This document shows, piece by piece, positions 54,773 through 63,320 of a stretch of 64,000 nucleotides of DNA (within the stretch, counting starts at the first letter, position 1; each line of letters opens with the position of its first letter). The translations under genes and the position numbers were made by a program. This DNA is from Villigracilis sp024434165. Lineage in GTDB: Bacteria; Chloroflexota; Anaerolineae; Anaerolineales; Villigracilaceae. The stretch is taken from contig SZPK01000018.1 in NCBI GenBank assembly GCA_030263665.1, positions 1 to 64,000 of the forward strand. Direction: 5' to 3'. Below the pieces are notes generated by a model. It made no database searches and was not told where the DNA came from. It saw nothing but the letters and a program-made list of their open reading frames with translations.

Positions 54773-54855
54773 GGTCGGTCATGATCACGCGGGGCGTGAT
54801 TTTAGACGCTCTGACTTTGCGCCGTCACGCTTTCGCGTGATTTTGCTTTTATCGG
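54765..54855 (-). ncRNA. GEMM-I riboswitch aptamer 2 (A20 variant)
   Basis: Second aptamer. Blocks: GATAAAAGCAAAATCACG, GAAA-capped hairpin (TCACGCGAAAGCGTGA), GGCGCAAAGTC, GTCTAAAATCACGC, a second hairpin, and CTGCC. The position equivalent to Vc2 G20 is A, a change linked to 3',3'-cGAMP preference in GEMM-I RNAs. It is the most divergent of the three. Confidence 0.75.
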
Positions 54856-54942
54856 CAACCCTCGCTACCCTGGCTCAGTTCAGCTTTAGGTCAAGGGCTT
54901 TGCGCCGTCACGCTTTCGCGTGACTTTGCTCTTTATCGGAGC
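54852..54942 (-). ncRNA. GEMM-I riboswitch aptamer 1 (A20 variant)
   Basis: First aptamer, starting at the predicted transcription start. Blocks: GATAAAGAGCAAAGTCACG, GAAA-capped hairpin, GGCGCAAAGCC, CCTAAAGC, then AGGGTAGCGAGGGTTGCCGA, which matches the canonical 3' half of the family. Position 20 reads A (GAGCAAA rather than GGGCAAA). The best structural match of the three outside that base. Confidence 0.87.
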
Positions 54943-54948
54943 AATCGT

Positions 54949-54977
54949 ATTATGGCATTTTTTCGCGCCGATTTCAA
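54949..54977 (-). promoter_or_regulatory. Sigma70-type promoter of the riboswitch array
   Basis: TTGAAA (54977-54972), a spacer of exactly 17 bp, and CATAAT (54954-54949) preceded by TG. Predicted start near 54942 coincides with the first base of aptamer 1. The box begins one base after the HlyD gene stop codon. Confidence 0.72.
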
Positions 54978-56099
54978 TCACTCACCTGTTCTAAAAATGG
55001 TTTCGACCGTCATGCCCCACTTGAGGCGCGGGTCGGAGCCCTCCACACGAATGCGGACGGTGTAGAGGATGTCGCCGCTGGACTGGGTGAAGACGCTGCT
55101 GATTTCGGTGACAACGCCGGTCAGTTCGAGATCCGGCAGCGCATCGGGGATGATGGTAACGCTCTGACCGACGCTCAGTTTCACCACTTCCAGCTCGGTC
55201 ACGTCGGTGGTTTCGACGATCCACCCGCTGAAATCGGCAAGGCTGACGGCGCGGGTCTCGGTGCCGACCTGCTCTCCAACCTTGACGTTCACATCCGCCA
55301 CCACGCCGCTGAACGGAGCGGTGATGACGTAATTGGCAAGCGCATCCTTCGCGGCATCGAGGTTGGCTTTGGCGAGCGCGAGCTGGTCGGCATTGGGTCC
55401 GTCGAGGCTGATTTCATATTGGTATTTCGCTTCGGCTTCGGCGGCAAGGGCGGCATCGTATGCGGCTTTGACCTCATCGCGCTTGCGAATTTCCTCCTCC
55501 AATTCGCGCACCTTGTCGTTCAAGTCTTCCTGCGCGGCTTCGAGGTCGTCTTCAGCCGTTTTGCGCCTGGAGTTTTCCTCATCGAGGTTCTTGTACTTGT
55601 CGAACTCATCCTGCGCATCCTGCAGTTCCTCCTTGAGGTCTTCGATGTCGCCTTCGAGTTCTTCGATCCGGTCTTCGATGGCATCCACATCGAGGTTTTC
55701 CCATTCCTTCTCCGCTTCGGCGCGGACGATTTGGGCTTGCATGTACGCATTCCAGAGTTTGGCGCGGTCGCCGCTCTCATTGCGGAGGAGGAGGTCGTAG
55801 GCATTCTGCGCCTGGAGGACCTGCGCTTCAGCCGCCCCCGCATTTGCCAGCCGGACCAAAACATCGCCCTCGCTGACGGCGTCCCCCGCCTTCACGAGCA
55901 CTTCCTCCACCACGCCGCGCGCTTGAAAGGTCAAATTCGTCCCGCGCACGGGTTCGAGCCGCCCCTCGGCAACGACTTCATCCGAGGCAGGCGTTTCCTC
56001 CACCGCTTCGGGCGCTGCCGTGGGCTGCGCGCCGCACGCACCCAAAAGCACGGCAAGAACGGCAAACAGGGAAACAAGCAACAGGATATTTTTTTTCAT
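54978..56099 (-). CDS. HlyD/MacA-type efflux adaptor lipoprotein
   Basis: 373 residues. Lipoprotein signal ends L-L-G-A-C-G. Lipoyl-type half motif (V-L-V-K-A-G-D-A-V-S-E-G-D-V-L-V-R-L), then a long Glu/Lys/Asp-rich coiled coil of about 130 residues, second lipoyl half (A-P-F-S-G-V-V-A-D-V), and a beta-barrel/MP domain. Partner of the adjacent FtsX-type permease, bridging it to the cell exterior. ATG at 56099 chosen because the signal peptide starts there; upstream codons lie in an AT-rich repeat. Last gene of the efflux block. Confidence 0.88.
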   Translation of the reverse strand: MKKNILLLVSLFAVLAVLLGACGAQPTAAPEAVEETPASDEVVAEGRLEPVRGTNLTFQARGVVEEVLVKAGDAVSEGDVLVRLANAGAAEAQVLQAQNAYDLLLRNESGDRAKLWNAYMQAQIVRAEAEKEWENLDVDAIEDRIEELEGDIEDLKEELQDAQDEFDKYKNLDEENSRRKTAEDDLEAAQEDLNDKVRELEEEIRKRDEVKAAYDAALAAEAEAKYQYEISLDGPNADQLALAKANLDAAKDALANYVITAPFSGVVADVNVKVGEQVGTETRAVSLADFSGWIVETTDVTELEVVKLSVGQSVTIIPDALPDLELTGVVTEISSVFTQSSGDILYTVRIRVEGSDPRLKWGMTVETIFRTGE

Positions 56100-56102
56100 G
56101 GA

Positions 56103-56160
56103 AACCTTCTTTGATTTTCGATTTTCGATTGAATTACCAATTACACAATTACCATTTACC
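56103..56160. repeat. Low-complexity AT-rich spacer
   Basis: Repeated ATTTTCGATTTTCGATTG and ATTACCAATTACACAATTACC words between the permease and adaptor genes. The same GATTTTC words recur at 60733-60775. No coding or structured signal seen. Confidence 0.5.
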
Positions 56161-56169
56161 TGCCAGTTT

Positions 56170-58602
56170 TTACTCATACGCCAGCACTTCGCGGATGGTG
56201 AGTCTCGCCGCGCTGCGCGCAGGCAAAACAGAACCCAGCACGGAAAGCAATAAGACAAGCCCAAGCCAGATGGCATAGCCGGTAAAAGTGAAGACCACGT
56301 CTATGGGCGTCTCGAAGACCGCCAGACTCACGATGGTGGACAGCAAATAGGTGAACGGGATTGAAAGCACAATTGCCAGCAGGAACGAAATGACGCCGAT
56401 GACGAATCCCTCGGCGATCACCGTCCGCATCACGGCGCGGTCATCGGCGCCGATGGCGCGCATGATGCCGATCTCGCGGGTGCGCTCCAGCACGTTCATG
56501 CCCATCGTGCCGGTCAAGCCCATCGCGCCGACGATTGCCGTCAGAATCGCCATGATGAGCAGGAACACCACCAGCGTATCCAGGCTTTCCACCGCCACAT
56601 CCAATGAGGCGCTGCCCGCTTCCGCAGAACGAACTTTGTACCCTTTATCCCGCAGGTATTTATCCAACTCCTCCGCCTTCGCATCCTGGTATGCCCGGTC
56701 GTGCCGGTCGGTCACGAGGCGGTAGGAGTAGGAACGGTTCGCCAGATTGTTCAACTCCGAAATGTATTCGTAGGGAGCATACGCCAGCACGCCTTCGCGG
56801 TCTACGAATTTGAAGATGCCGACCACTTCCCAATCCTCCTCGCGCCCGTCAATTTTCAACGTGACGCGGTCTCCGGGTTCGAGATTCGGGAAATAACCGT
56901 AGGAGGCTTCGCTCAACGCCAGTTTGCGGGCGTCGTCGGAGCGAATCCAGCGTCCCGCCACCAGCAAGGGTTCGATCAATTCGCTGTCTGCGGGCGGACC
57001 GAAGATGTTGATATTCTCCAGCACCTCGCCGTTCTCGTCGAGCAGTTCCCCGCTGACGAACTGCCAGCCTTCCACGCTGGTCACACCGCCCACGTCCATC
57101 ACCGCGCGTTTCATCTCGCTCAGGCGGTACGGTTCGTCGAAATCGAGCGAAACATCGGCGGCAAAATATTTTCCGATTGCGCTGATGTAATTGTGCAGCG
57201 TGGTGCGGACGTTGAACACCGCAATAAAGATCGCCCCGCCCATGGTCAGAGTGAAGAGGGTCAACGCCAAACGCCCGCGCCTGCGGAACGTGTTCCGCAG
57301 GGAAATGATGAACGGACGCGGGAAGTGAATCCCGCGCGCGGCAAGGATGCGGGTGATGCGTACGAGCGTCCAGTCGAACCAGTTCACGCGTTCCTGCTGA
57401 CCGGCATGGGGTTTGCTCTCGTCGCCGGTCAGGTCGTTGCTCAGGGCGCGCAGGACGGTGATGTTCGAGCCATTGAGCACGGGCGCAAGCCCTGCGATGA
57501 GCGGAACAAGCAGCCCCACCGCAACCTGAATCAGCAGCGCAGCCGGGACGATGCGATAGCCGAGGATGTTGAAATTCAACTCGTTCGCAATGAAGAGCGC
57601 CAGCCCATACGCGCCCTGACCGCCGAGCGGAACGGCAATGAGCAGCGCCAGCGCCGCGAACGACATGATGAGCGTGATGTACATGGTGAAGACCTGCTGC
57701 CTGCGTCCGCCCACCAGTTTGATAACGCCAATGTGGCGCAAATGCTGGTTGAGCAGCGCGCTCAATGTGTTGGCGATCAACGAACTCGACAGGAACACGA
57801 TCAAAATCCCCAGCGCCATCAGAATCCCCAAAATGGCGTTGACCGTGCTCGCCAGCGGATGTTCGTACGTCTCGGCGAAGCGCGTACGGATGACGAGCGT
57901 GCCGTTTTTATCGAGTTTATCCTTCAACTCCGCGCCCACCTCGCGGATGTGAAAGATGTCGCCGCCGCCGGTTTCAACGGTCACATAGGCGCGATTGAAC
58001 GACTCCGGCTGGCGCAGGTACTGAAGTGAACTCATCGTGATGTAGGCATACGGCGACGCCAGAAAATCGCCCGCGCCCATCGCCGTATCCTGCACCACAC
58101 CGACGACAGGCATGGTCTTGATGGAACCGTCCGGCAGTTGGAATTCGAGCATACCGCCCACTTCGACGGCGATGTCGTTGAGCGCGTCGCGTTCGAGCAC
58201 CACTTCGCGCTTATCGGGCGCGGCTTTGCCCTGCAGGGGTGTCAGCAGGTTGATGTTATTGGTCTCGAAATCGTCGAACGCCACCATGTCGAGCGTTGTC
58301 CATTTTTCGGTACCCGCCGCGCGCACGCGGATGTTGAACACGCGCCGCGCTTCGGCATCCTTCACGCCGCGCGTGTTCTCGATGGATACCAGGATGTCCT
58401 CATCGAAGTTCGCCGTCCGCAGTTCCACGTTGGACGGATTGTTCGCCGCGTATGAAACGCTCATGTCGTTGGAGATGATCACATACGCGCCGGAGATCAC
58501 GCCAATCGAGAACACGCCCACCGCGATGGAAAACACCACCAGCAGGGTGCGCAGTTTGCTGTCCCAGAGATCGTGCAGAACCTTACGCCATCTTGGTCTC
58601 AT
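56170..58602 (-). CDS. FtsX/MacB-type ABC transporter permease
   Basis: 810 residues. An N-terminal helix with L-W-D-S-K-L-R-T-L-L-V-V-F-S-I-A-V-G, a large extracytoplasmic MacB-PCD-like domain, and three helices (about 260-370). A second similar half follows with its own extracytoplasmic domain, and the C-terminal three helices with L-P-A-R-S-A-A-R-L-T-I-R-E-V-L. This is the duplicated DUF214/LolCE-like architecture: two FtsX domains in one chain. Would act with the ABC ATPase at 63394 and the HlyD adaptor to export or extract a lipid, peptide or drug. Ligand unknown. Confidence 0.87.
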   Translation of the reverse strand: MRPRWRKVLHDLWDSKLRTLLVVFSIAVGVFSIGVISGAYVIISNDMSVSYAANNPSNVELRTANFDEDILVSIENTRGVKDAEARRVFNIRVRAAGTEKWTTLDMVAFDDFETNNINLLTPLQGKAAPDKREVVLERDALNDIAVEVGGMLEFQLPDGSIKTMPVVGVVQDTAMGAGDFLASPYAYITMSSLQYLRQPESFNRAYVTVETGGGDIFHIREVGAELKDKLDKNGTLVIRTRFAETYEHPLASTVNAILGILMALGILIVFLSSSLIANTLSALLNQHLRHIGVIKLVGGRRQQVFTMYITLIMSFAALALLIAVPLGGQGAYGLALFIANELNFNILGYRIVPAALLIQVAVGLLVPLIAGLAPVLNGSNITVLRALSNDLTGDESKPHAGQQERVNWFDWTLVRITRILAARGIHFPRPFIISLRNTFRRRGRLALTLFTLTMGGAIFIAVFNVRTTLHNYISAIGKYFAADVSLDFDEPYRLSEMKRAVMDVGGVTSVEGWQFVSGELLDENGEVLENINIFGPPADSELIEPLLVAGRWIRSDDARKLALSEASYGYFPNLEPGDRVTLKIDGREEDWEVVGIFKFVDREGVLAYAPYEYISELNNLANRSYSYRLVTDRHDRAYQDAKAEELDKYLRDKGYKVRSAEAGSASLDVAVESLDTLVVFLLIMAILTAIVGAMGLTGTMGMNVLERTREIGIMRAIGADDRAVMRTVIAEGFVIGVISFLLAIVLSIPFTYLLSTIVSLAVFETPIDVVFTFTGYAIWLGLVLLLSVLGSVLPARSAARLTIREVLAYE

Positions 58603-58614
58603 AAGTCTCTTTCA

Positions 58615-58645
58615 GTTCTGACAGGTTTTGGAAACCTGTCAGAAC
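58615..58645. repeat. GTTCTGACAGGTTT perfect palindrome
   Basis: 14-bp arms around TGG, between the kinase and permease genes of the efflux block. Related to 42901-42933. Could partially terminate or process the polycistronic mRNA. Confidence 0.7.
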
Positions 58646-58652
58646 TTTATTT

Positions 58653-60722
58653 TCACTTCAACAACTCACTCACTTCCCCGGCTGAATACGGTTTGACGGT
58701 CACATCCTTCAAACCGTCGCGCAGGTATTGGGTCACGCGCTCAGGGTTGATGGCAGAAGTGAGGATGACCGTCTTCGGGGCGAGTCCGGCTTTTGAGAGG
58801 GCTGCCAGCACATCGGTCAGCGGAAGCGAGGCGATGTGTTCATCCACGAGAATCAAATCGGCGGGCGGGAACTTCTTCAAATCGGTGGATTGAGTCAGTT
58901 TGACCTTTGTACCCTTGAGGAGTTCTCCGAGCAGATTCGACCAATCGTCGTTATCGTCAATCAACAGGAGGTTCTTCACGCTTCCCGGCTGGACCTCGGA
59001 ACTGGTCACGCGACCCCGGGGCATGAACAAGGCGACGGTTGTCCCCCGACCCTGCTCGCTGACGAGGGCAATGCGTCCCTGTGATTGCGAAACGACGTGC
59101 ATCGCAGCGGGCAGACCCAAACCATGATGCGAGGCGCCGCGTGTGGTGAAGAACGGCGACCAGACCTTGCGCATGGTCTCTTCGTTCATGCCTGCGCCGT
59201 CGTCTTCGATGTCAATCTCCAACATGCTGCGTTCCTCGGTGGGATGCACGCGCACCCTGATGGACTTTGCGCCCGCTTCGGCGGCGTTCTGCAAAATGTT
59301 GCCCACCGCGCGCGTGAGTTGAGTCGAATCCGCGACCACGTAGGCGGCTTCGGGGTCAATCGCCACCTGGATGGCTTCGGGCGCAATGCTGCGCTGGAGC
59401 GCCGCCGTCCGAAGCACATCGGCAAAGAGGACGGGGCGCGGCTTCATTTCGCGCACTGCGCCGATAAGCTGTTCCTTGACCTGGATGATTTGCGCCGCGC
59501 TTTCGGAGATCATGTCGAGGTCTTCGCGCAGGGAGTCGATATCCACTTTGCCGTCGGCGATCTCTTCGCGCAGGCGGGCAACCGTCAGCGAGATGGGAAG
59601 CGTCTTGTTGCCGATCCAATGAATGGCTTCGGTCGAGGCGGTGGTGAGCGCTTCAAAGACCTTGTTGCGCAGAATTTCGTTGTGCGCTTCCTTGAGTTCT
59701 TCGATCAGGCGCGCGTTGTTAATCGCAACCGCCAGATGCTCCGCCATCGTCAGCAGCGTGGTGATGTCGTCTTCGCTGAAGGCGCGCTCTTCGGAAGATT
59801 GAATGGTCACTGCGCCAAGCGTCCGCCCGCCGTAGATGAGCGGAAGCGCCATCTCGGAACGGGTATGCGGCAGGTGCGGGTTCTTGAAATGCACGCGCTC
59901 CTCGCCCACGTCGAGCGCGATGCGCGCCTCGCCCATGGCAATGCACGCGCCGATCATCGAATCGGTGCCGACGCGCAGTTTGTGACCCTCCGCCAGCATG
60001 GCTTTGCCCGCCTTGCCGTAGCCTGCGCGCAGCACAGCGTATTCGGCTTTTTCATCGAGCAGGAACACCCCCGCATAATACAAACCGTAGGCTTCGCAGA
60101 TGATGTTCACCGTCTGCGGCAGGAGTTGGTCAAGGTCAAGAATCGAAGCGGCTTCTTTGCCGACCCGGTTGGCAGCTCTGAGCAGGCGCGAGCGGCGTTC
60201 TTCCTGACGATGCAGTTTGGAGTTTTGGATCGCCACCGCAAGTTGGTCCGCCATCGTTTGCAGGGCGTCAATATCTTCTTCATGAAACGCCGCCTCTTCG
60301 GTGGACTGAACCGTGAGCGCGCCAATGACATCCTCCGCAATAATGAGCGGAAGCGCCATCTCGGAGCGCGTCCCGGGCAGGTGCGGATTCTCGAAGAAGA
60401 CCGCCTCTTCGCCCACATCGAGCGCGATGCGTCCCTTTTTGTTGGCGATGCACGCGCCGATCATCGAGTTGCCGCCGATGGCAAGGCGGTGACCCTCGCG
60501 CAGCATGGCGCGTCCTGGTTCGCCGCGTCCTGCGCGGAGGACGGCGTACTGGTTGGTCTCGTCCACGAGGAAGACGCCCGCGTAGTAGAAACCGAATTCG
60601 TCGCAGATAATATCCACGGTGCGCTGGAAGAGTTCGTACGGGTCCAGGATGGTGGTGATGTTCCTGGCGGCGCGCGCCGAGGCTTTCAATAATTTCGCGT
60701 GTCGTTCGACGTGATTGGTCAT
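58653..60722 (-). CDS. GAF-GAF histidine kinase with C-terminal receiver
   Basis: 689 residues, no membrane segment. Two similar GAF domains (about 20-175 and 195-350) share Y-Y-A-G-V-F-L-(V/L)-D-E and A-L-D-V-G-E-E. Next is an unusual dimerisation segment with I-H-W-I-G-N-K, a HATPase (D-D-G-A-G-M, F-F-T-T-R, G-L-G-L), and a receiver-like domain (L-L-L-I-D-D-N-D-D, Asp in L-I-L-V-D-E, Lys in V-K-P-Y). The two GAF blocks probably arose by duplication. Cytoplasmic ligand sensing feeding the REC proteins of this block is likely; the signal is unknown. Confidence 0.85.
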   Translation of the reverse strand: MTNHVERHAKLLKASARAARNITTILDPYELFQRTVDIICDEFGFYYAGVFLVDETNQYAVLRAGRGEPGRAMLREGHRLAIGGNSMIGACIANKKGRIALDVGEEAVFFENPHLPGTRSEMALPLIIAEDVIGALTVQSTEEAAFHEEDIDALQTMADQLAVAIQNSKLHRQEERRSRLLRAANRVGKEAASILDLDQLLPQTVNIICEAYGLYYAGVFLLDEKAEYAVLRAGYGKAGKAMLAEGHKLRVGTDSMIGACIAMGEARIALDVGEERVHFKNPHLPHTRSEMALPLIYGGRTLGAVTIQSSEERAFSEDDITTLLTMAEHLAVAINNARLIEELKEAHNEILRNKVFEALTTASTEAIHWIGNKTLPISLTVARLREEIADGKVDIDSLREDLDMISESAAQIIQVKEQLIGAVREMKPRPVLFADVLRTAALQRSIAPEAIQVAIDPEAAYVVADSTQLTRAVGNILQNAAEAGAKSIRVRVHPTEERSMLEIDIEDDGAGMNEETMRKVWSPFFTTRGASHHGLGLPAAMHVVSQSQGRIALVSEQGRGTTVALFMPRGRVTSSEVQPGSVKNLLLIDDNDDWSNLLGELLKGTKVKLTQSTDLKKFPPADLILVDEHIASLPLTDVLAALSKAGLAPKTVILTSAINPERVTQYLRDGLKDVTVKPYSAGEVSELLK

Positions 60723-60732
60723 AAGTTCCTCT

Positions 60733-60785
60733 TTACGATTTTCGATTTTCGATTTTTGATTTTCGATTTACGAATAACGCATTAC
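60733..60785. repeat. GATTTTC tandem words
   Basis: Five GATTTTC/GATTTTT units in a row plus ACGCATTACGCCATTACG, between the receiver gene and the GAF kinase gene. Same low-complexity type as 56103-56160; no structure. Confidence 0.55.
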
Positions 60786-60789
60786 GCCA

Positions 60790-61173
60790 TTACGATCCCA
60801 GAATCTTTCGGATCAACTCCACCAGCCCCTGCTCGCGCCCTTTGACAAAGAACGCATTCGCGCCGCGCGCAACGGCTTCTCTGGCTTTATTTACTTCATC
60901 GTATGCCGTCAGGATGACCACCGGCAGGGCAGGCTTTTCCTTCTTCAATTCAGCCAGCAGGTCGAAGCCCGCATCGGGCTTGGGGGCGCCGTCGAAGCCG
61001 GGCATATTCAAGTCCAGCACGGCGATATCCACTGCGGCGGCGTTTTGTGCAAAGACCTCGCTTCCGTCCTTGCAGTCCGATGCGGTCAGCACGTCGAAAC
61101 CTGCCCGCAGAAGAGTCTTCTCCAAACTGCGCTGGATCAATTTCTCGTCGTCCACCAAAAGTACGATCGTCAT
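60790..61173 (-). CDS. Stand-alone response regulator receiver protein
   Basis: 127 residues, receiver only: L-L-V-D-D-E, phospho-acceptor Asp in I-A-V-L-D-L-N-M-P-G, T in I-L-T-A-Y, Lys in F-F-V-K-G. It lies between the two GAF kinases and is probably their shared phospho-acceptor. The ATG at 61173 is where the domain starts; upstream sequence is the 72-bp repeat. Confidence 0.88.
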   Translation of the reverse strand: MTIVLLVDDEKLIQRSLEKTLLRAGFDVLTASDCKDGSEVFAQNAAAVDIAVLDLNMPGFDGAPKPDAGFDLLAELKKEKPALPVVILTAYDEVNKAREAVARGANAFFVKGREQGLVELIRKILGS

Positions 61174-61194
61174 GAATGCCTCCAAAATAATTAT

Positions 61195-61345
61195 GGACTC
61201 AGGGAGCGCCGCGCGGCAGCGCTTGCTCCCGTGTTTACAGCGGCAAGCCGCTTGACTCCAAACTTCGGACTCAGGGAGCGCCGCGCGGCAGCACTTGCTC
61301 CCGTGTTTACAGCGGCAAGCCGCTTGACTCCAAACTTCGGACTCC
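61195..61345. repeat. Tandem 72-bp repeat with paired hairpins
   Basis: Two copies of a 72-bp unit (61195-61266 and 61267-61338) plus the first bases of a third. They differ at one base in GGCAGC(G/A)CTTGCTCCC. Each unit can fold as AGCGGC/GCCGCT and as GGGAGC...GCTCCC. Located between the REC-GAF kinase stop and the receiver gene. Confidence 0.85.
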
Positions 61346-61361
61346 GCGAAATAATTTCGCG

Positions 61362-63257
61362 TTACTTCGCAGCAGGCAAGCGCACGTAAAACGCCGCGCC
61401 TTTGCCCGGCTGGCTTTCCAGCCAAATCCTTCCGCCGTGCTGATTCACAATTTGCATCACAGCCGAAAGCCCCAAGCCCGTGCCGCCCTTTCCGCCTTTG
61501 GTGGTGAAGAACGACACCCAGACCTTCTCCTGAATCTCCTTCGGGATGCCGGGACCGTTATCCTTGACCATCACCTGCACGAAGTTCGGGTCTTCGTCCC
61601 GCGCGCCCACAATGTAAATCTTCGGTGTGGAAACCTGCGCGTGGCTCAACGCTTCCCACGCATTCTTGATGAGGTTGTTGAACACCTGCTCCAACTGCCG
61701 CGCATCTGCACGGACCACCGGCAGGTCTTCCGCCCAGCCCATCTCGACCACGTCATCGGGCAGCCCCATGCTGCCGACCGTCCCGGCGATCATCTCCTTC
61801 AGCGAGATGTTTTCGTCGTTCCGCTGGCGCGCGGGACCGATCAAGCCTTCCTTGATTTCGAGGATGGTGTTCGCGCTGTTCTCGACGATGTCCAAATCCT
61901 CCATCAACGATTCGACGCTGACCAGCGCCTGCAAACGGTTCGGCTTCATGGCGGACATTTCCGCGAGAATCTGTTTCAGGTCAATGCCCAGCGCTTGCGC
62001 CTCTTCCCTGACCGTTCGGGCTGCGGCTCGCAGCGAGACATTGTCCAACGCCGATTCATCCAACCGCGAGAGCAGCGCGATCAAATAGCGCACATCTTCA
62101 CGCACACGGCTGACGCTCCCCGGAATCGGCGCGGCTTTGTTCCCCACCCAGTGGATGGCTTCGCCGGTGGCGGTGGCGATGGCTTCGTAGGTCTTGGTCC
62201 GCAGCAGTTCGGCGTTCGCCAGTTCGAGTTCCTTCATCAGTTTGGCGTTATTGATGGCAATCGCAATCTGGTCTGCCATCGCTTGCAGGGACGTGACATC
62301 CTCCTCACTGAAGGCGTTGAGCTTGTCGCTTTGCACCGTTACCGCGCCAAGCGAGACGGAGTTCACCGTCAGCGGCAGAGCCATTTCGGAGCGGGTATCC
62401 GGCAAAAACGGATTCTTGAAGCGCGATTCCTCTCCAGCAACATCCAGAGCGATTTGAGCCTGCTGGGTCAGGATTGCGCGTCCAATCATGGACTTGTCAT
62501 CCACCGGCAGGCGGTAATGGGTATCGAGCATCCTTCTCCCGGCAGCGGCATAGCCCGCGCGCAGGACCGCCCATTGGTGGTCGTCCGAAATCAAAAAGAT
62601 GCCGGAATAATAGAAATCAAACTCGCTGCAAATGATGTTGACCGTGTGCCTCAGCAGGTCGTTCAAATCCAGAATGGAGGTGACCATCTGCCCGACGCGC
62701 GCGGCGGTTTCCAACAGTTTGTGACGCCGTTCGAGCATGGCAAACATCTTTTGGTTCTGCTGGAGCAGGTATTTGTTGCGCTCGACCGTGTTCGTGAGCA
62801 GACGAATCTTATCTTCGATCTTTTCCGCCAGTTCCTGCTGATACTCGCGCAGGTATTCCTCGGCGTTTTCGAGTTCGTCCACCTTGCCGTGCAGGTACTC
62901 CTCGACCAGTTGGACGAAGTCGCCGCCGATGGGCTTGGGAATGAATCCCACCGCGCCCGCCGCCAGCGCGCGTTCCTTGGCTCCCGGCGACGTATCCGCC
63001 GAGATGATGACGATGGGCGTGCGGGGCAGCATCTTTTTCAGGCGGGTCGCCGCCTCGTTGCCCGTAATGTGCGGCAGGTTGTGGTCGAGCAAAATCAGGC
63101 TGGGATGCGTCTCCTCCGCCAACTGCAAGCCGTCCAGCGGATTGGCGGCTTCCAGCACCACGTATTGATCTGCAAGCAAACGCCGCACCAGCGCACGGGA
63201 TTCGTCGCTGTCGGCAATGTAAAGCACCTGGGGGAGTTTGCGCGGATCGGAGGGCAT
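61362..63257 (-). CDS. Receiver-GAF histidine kinase
   Basis: 631 residues, soluble. N-terminal receiver (Y-I-A-D-S-D-E, Asp in L-I-L-L-D-H-N-L-P), a coiled linker, one GAF domain (about 205-350) resembling those of the neighbouring kinase, an I-H-W-V-G-N-K segment, and a HATPase with N-L-I-K-N-A-W-E-A-L, D-N-G-P-G-I, F-F-T-T-K and G-T-G-L-G-L. The ATG at 63257 begins the receiver. Same family of dimerisation segment as the GAF-GAF kinase, so both probably work in one circuit with the lone receiver between them. Confidence 0.85.
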   Translation of the reverse strand: MPSDPRKLPQVLYIADSDESRALVRRLLADQYVVLEAANPLDGLQLAEETHPSLILLDHNLPHITGNEAATRLKKMLPRTPIVIISADTSPGAKERALAAGAVGFIPKPIGGDFVQLVEEYLHGKVDELENAEEYLREYQQELAEKIEDKIRLLTNTVERNKYLLQQNQKMFAMLERRHKLLETAARVGQMVTSILDLNDLLRHTVNIICSEFDFYYSGIFLISDDHQWAVLRAGYAAAGRRMLDTHYRLPVDDKSMIGRAILTQQAQIALDVAGEESRFKNPFLPDTRSEMALPLTVNSVSLGAVTVQSDKLNAFSEEDVTSLQAMADQIAIAINNAKLMKELELANAELLRTKTYEAIATATGEAIHWVGNKAAPIPGSVSRVREDVRYLIALLSRLDESALDNVSLRAAARTVREEAQALGIDLKQILAEMSAMKPNRLQALVSVESLMEDLDIVENSANTILEIKEGLIGPARQRNDENISLKEMIAGTVGSMGLPDDVVEMGWAEDLPVVRADARQLEQVFNNLIKNAWEALSHAQVSTPKIYIVGARDEDPNFVQVMVKDNGPGIPKEIQEKVWVSFFTTKGGKGGTGLGLSAVMQIVNQHGGRIWLESQPGKGAAFYVRLPAAK

Positions 63258-63320
63258 GGAAGGATAAATGATGAAGGATGAATCCTGCGTATTGCGCATT
63301 ACGTGATACACATTACGTCG

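Noticed and set aside
54586..54977. Small ORFs in the gap upstream of ruvB
   Set aside because: No coding pattern; conserved blocks match an RNA aptamer repeated three times.
61195..61345. Possible CRISPR array
   Set aside because: Only two adjacent copies of a 72-bp unit, no spacers and no cas genes.
61437..63281. 614-codon open frame on the plus strand
   Set aside because: Antisense of the REC-GAF kinase, which has receiver, GAF and HATPase motifs.
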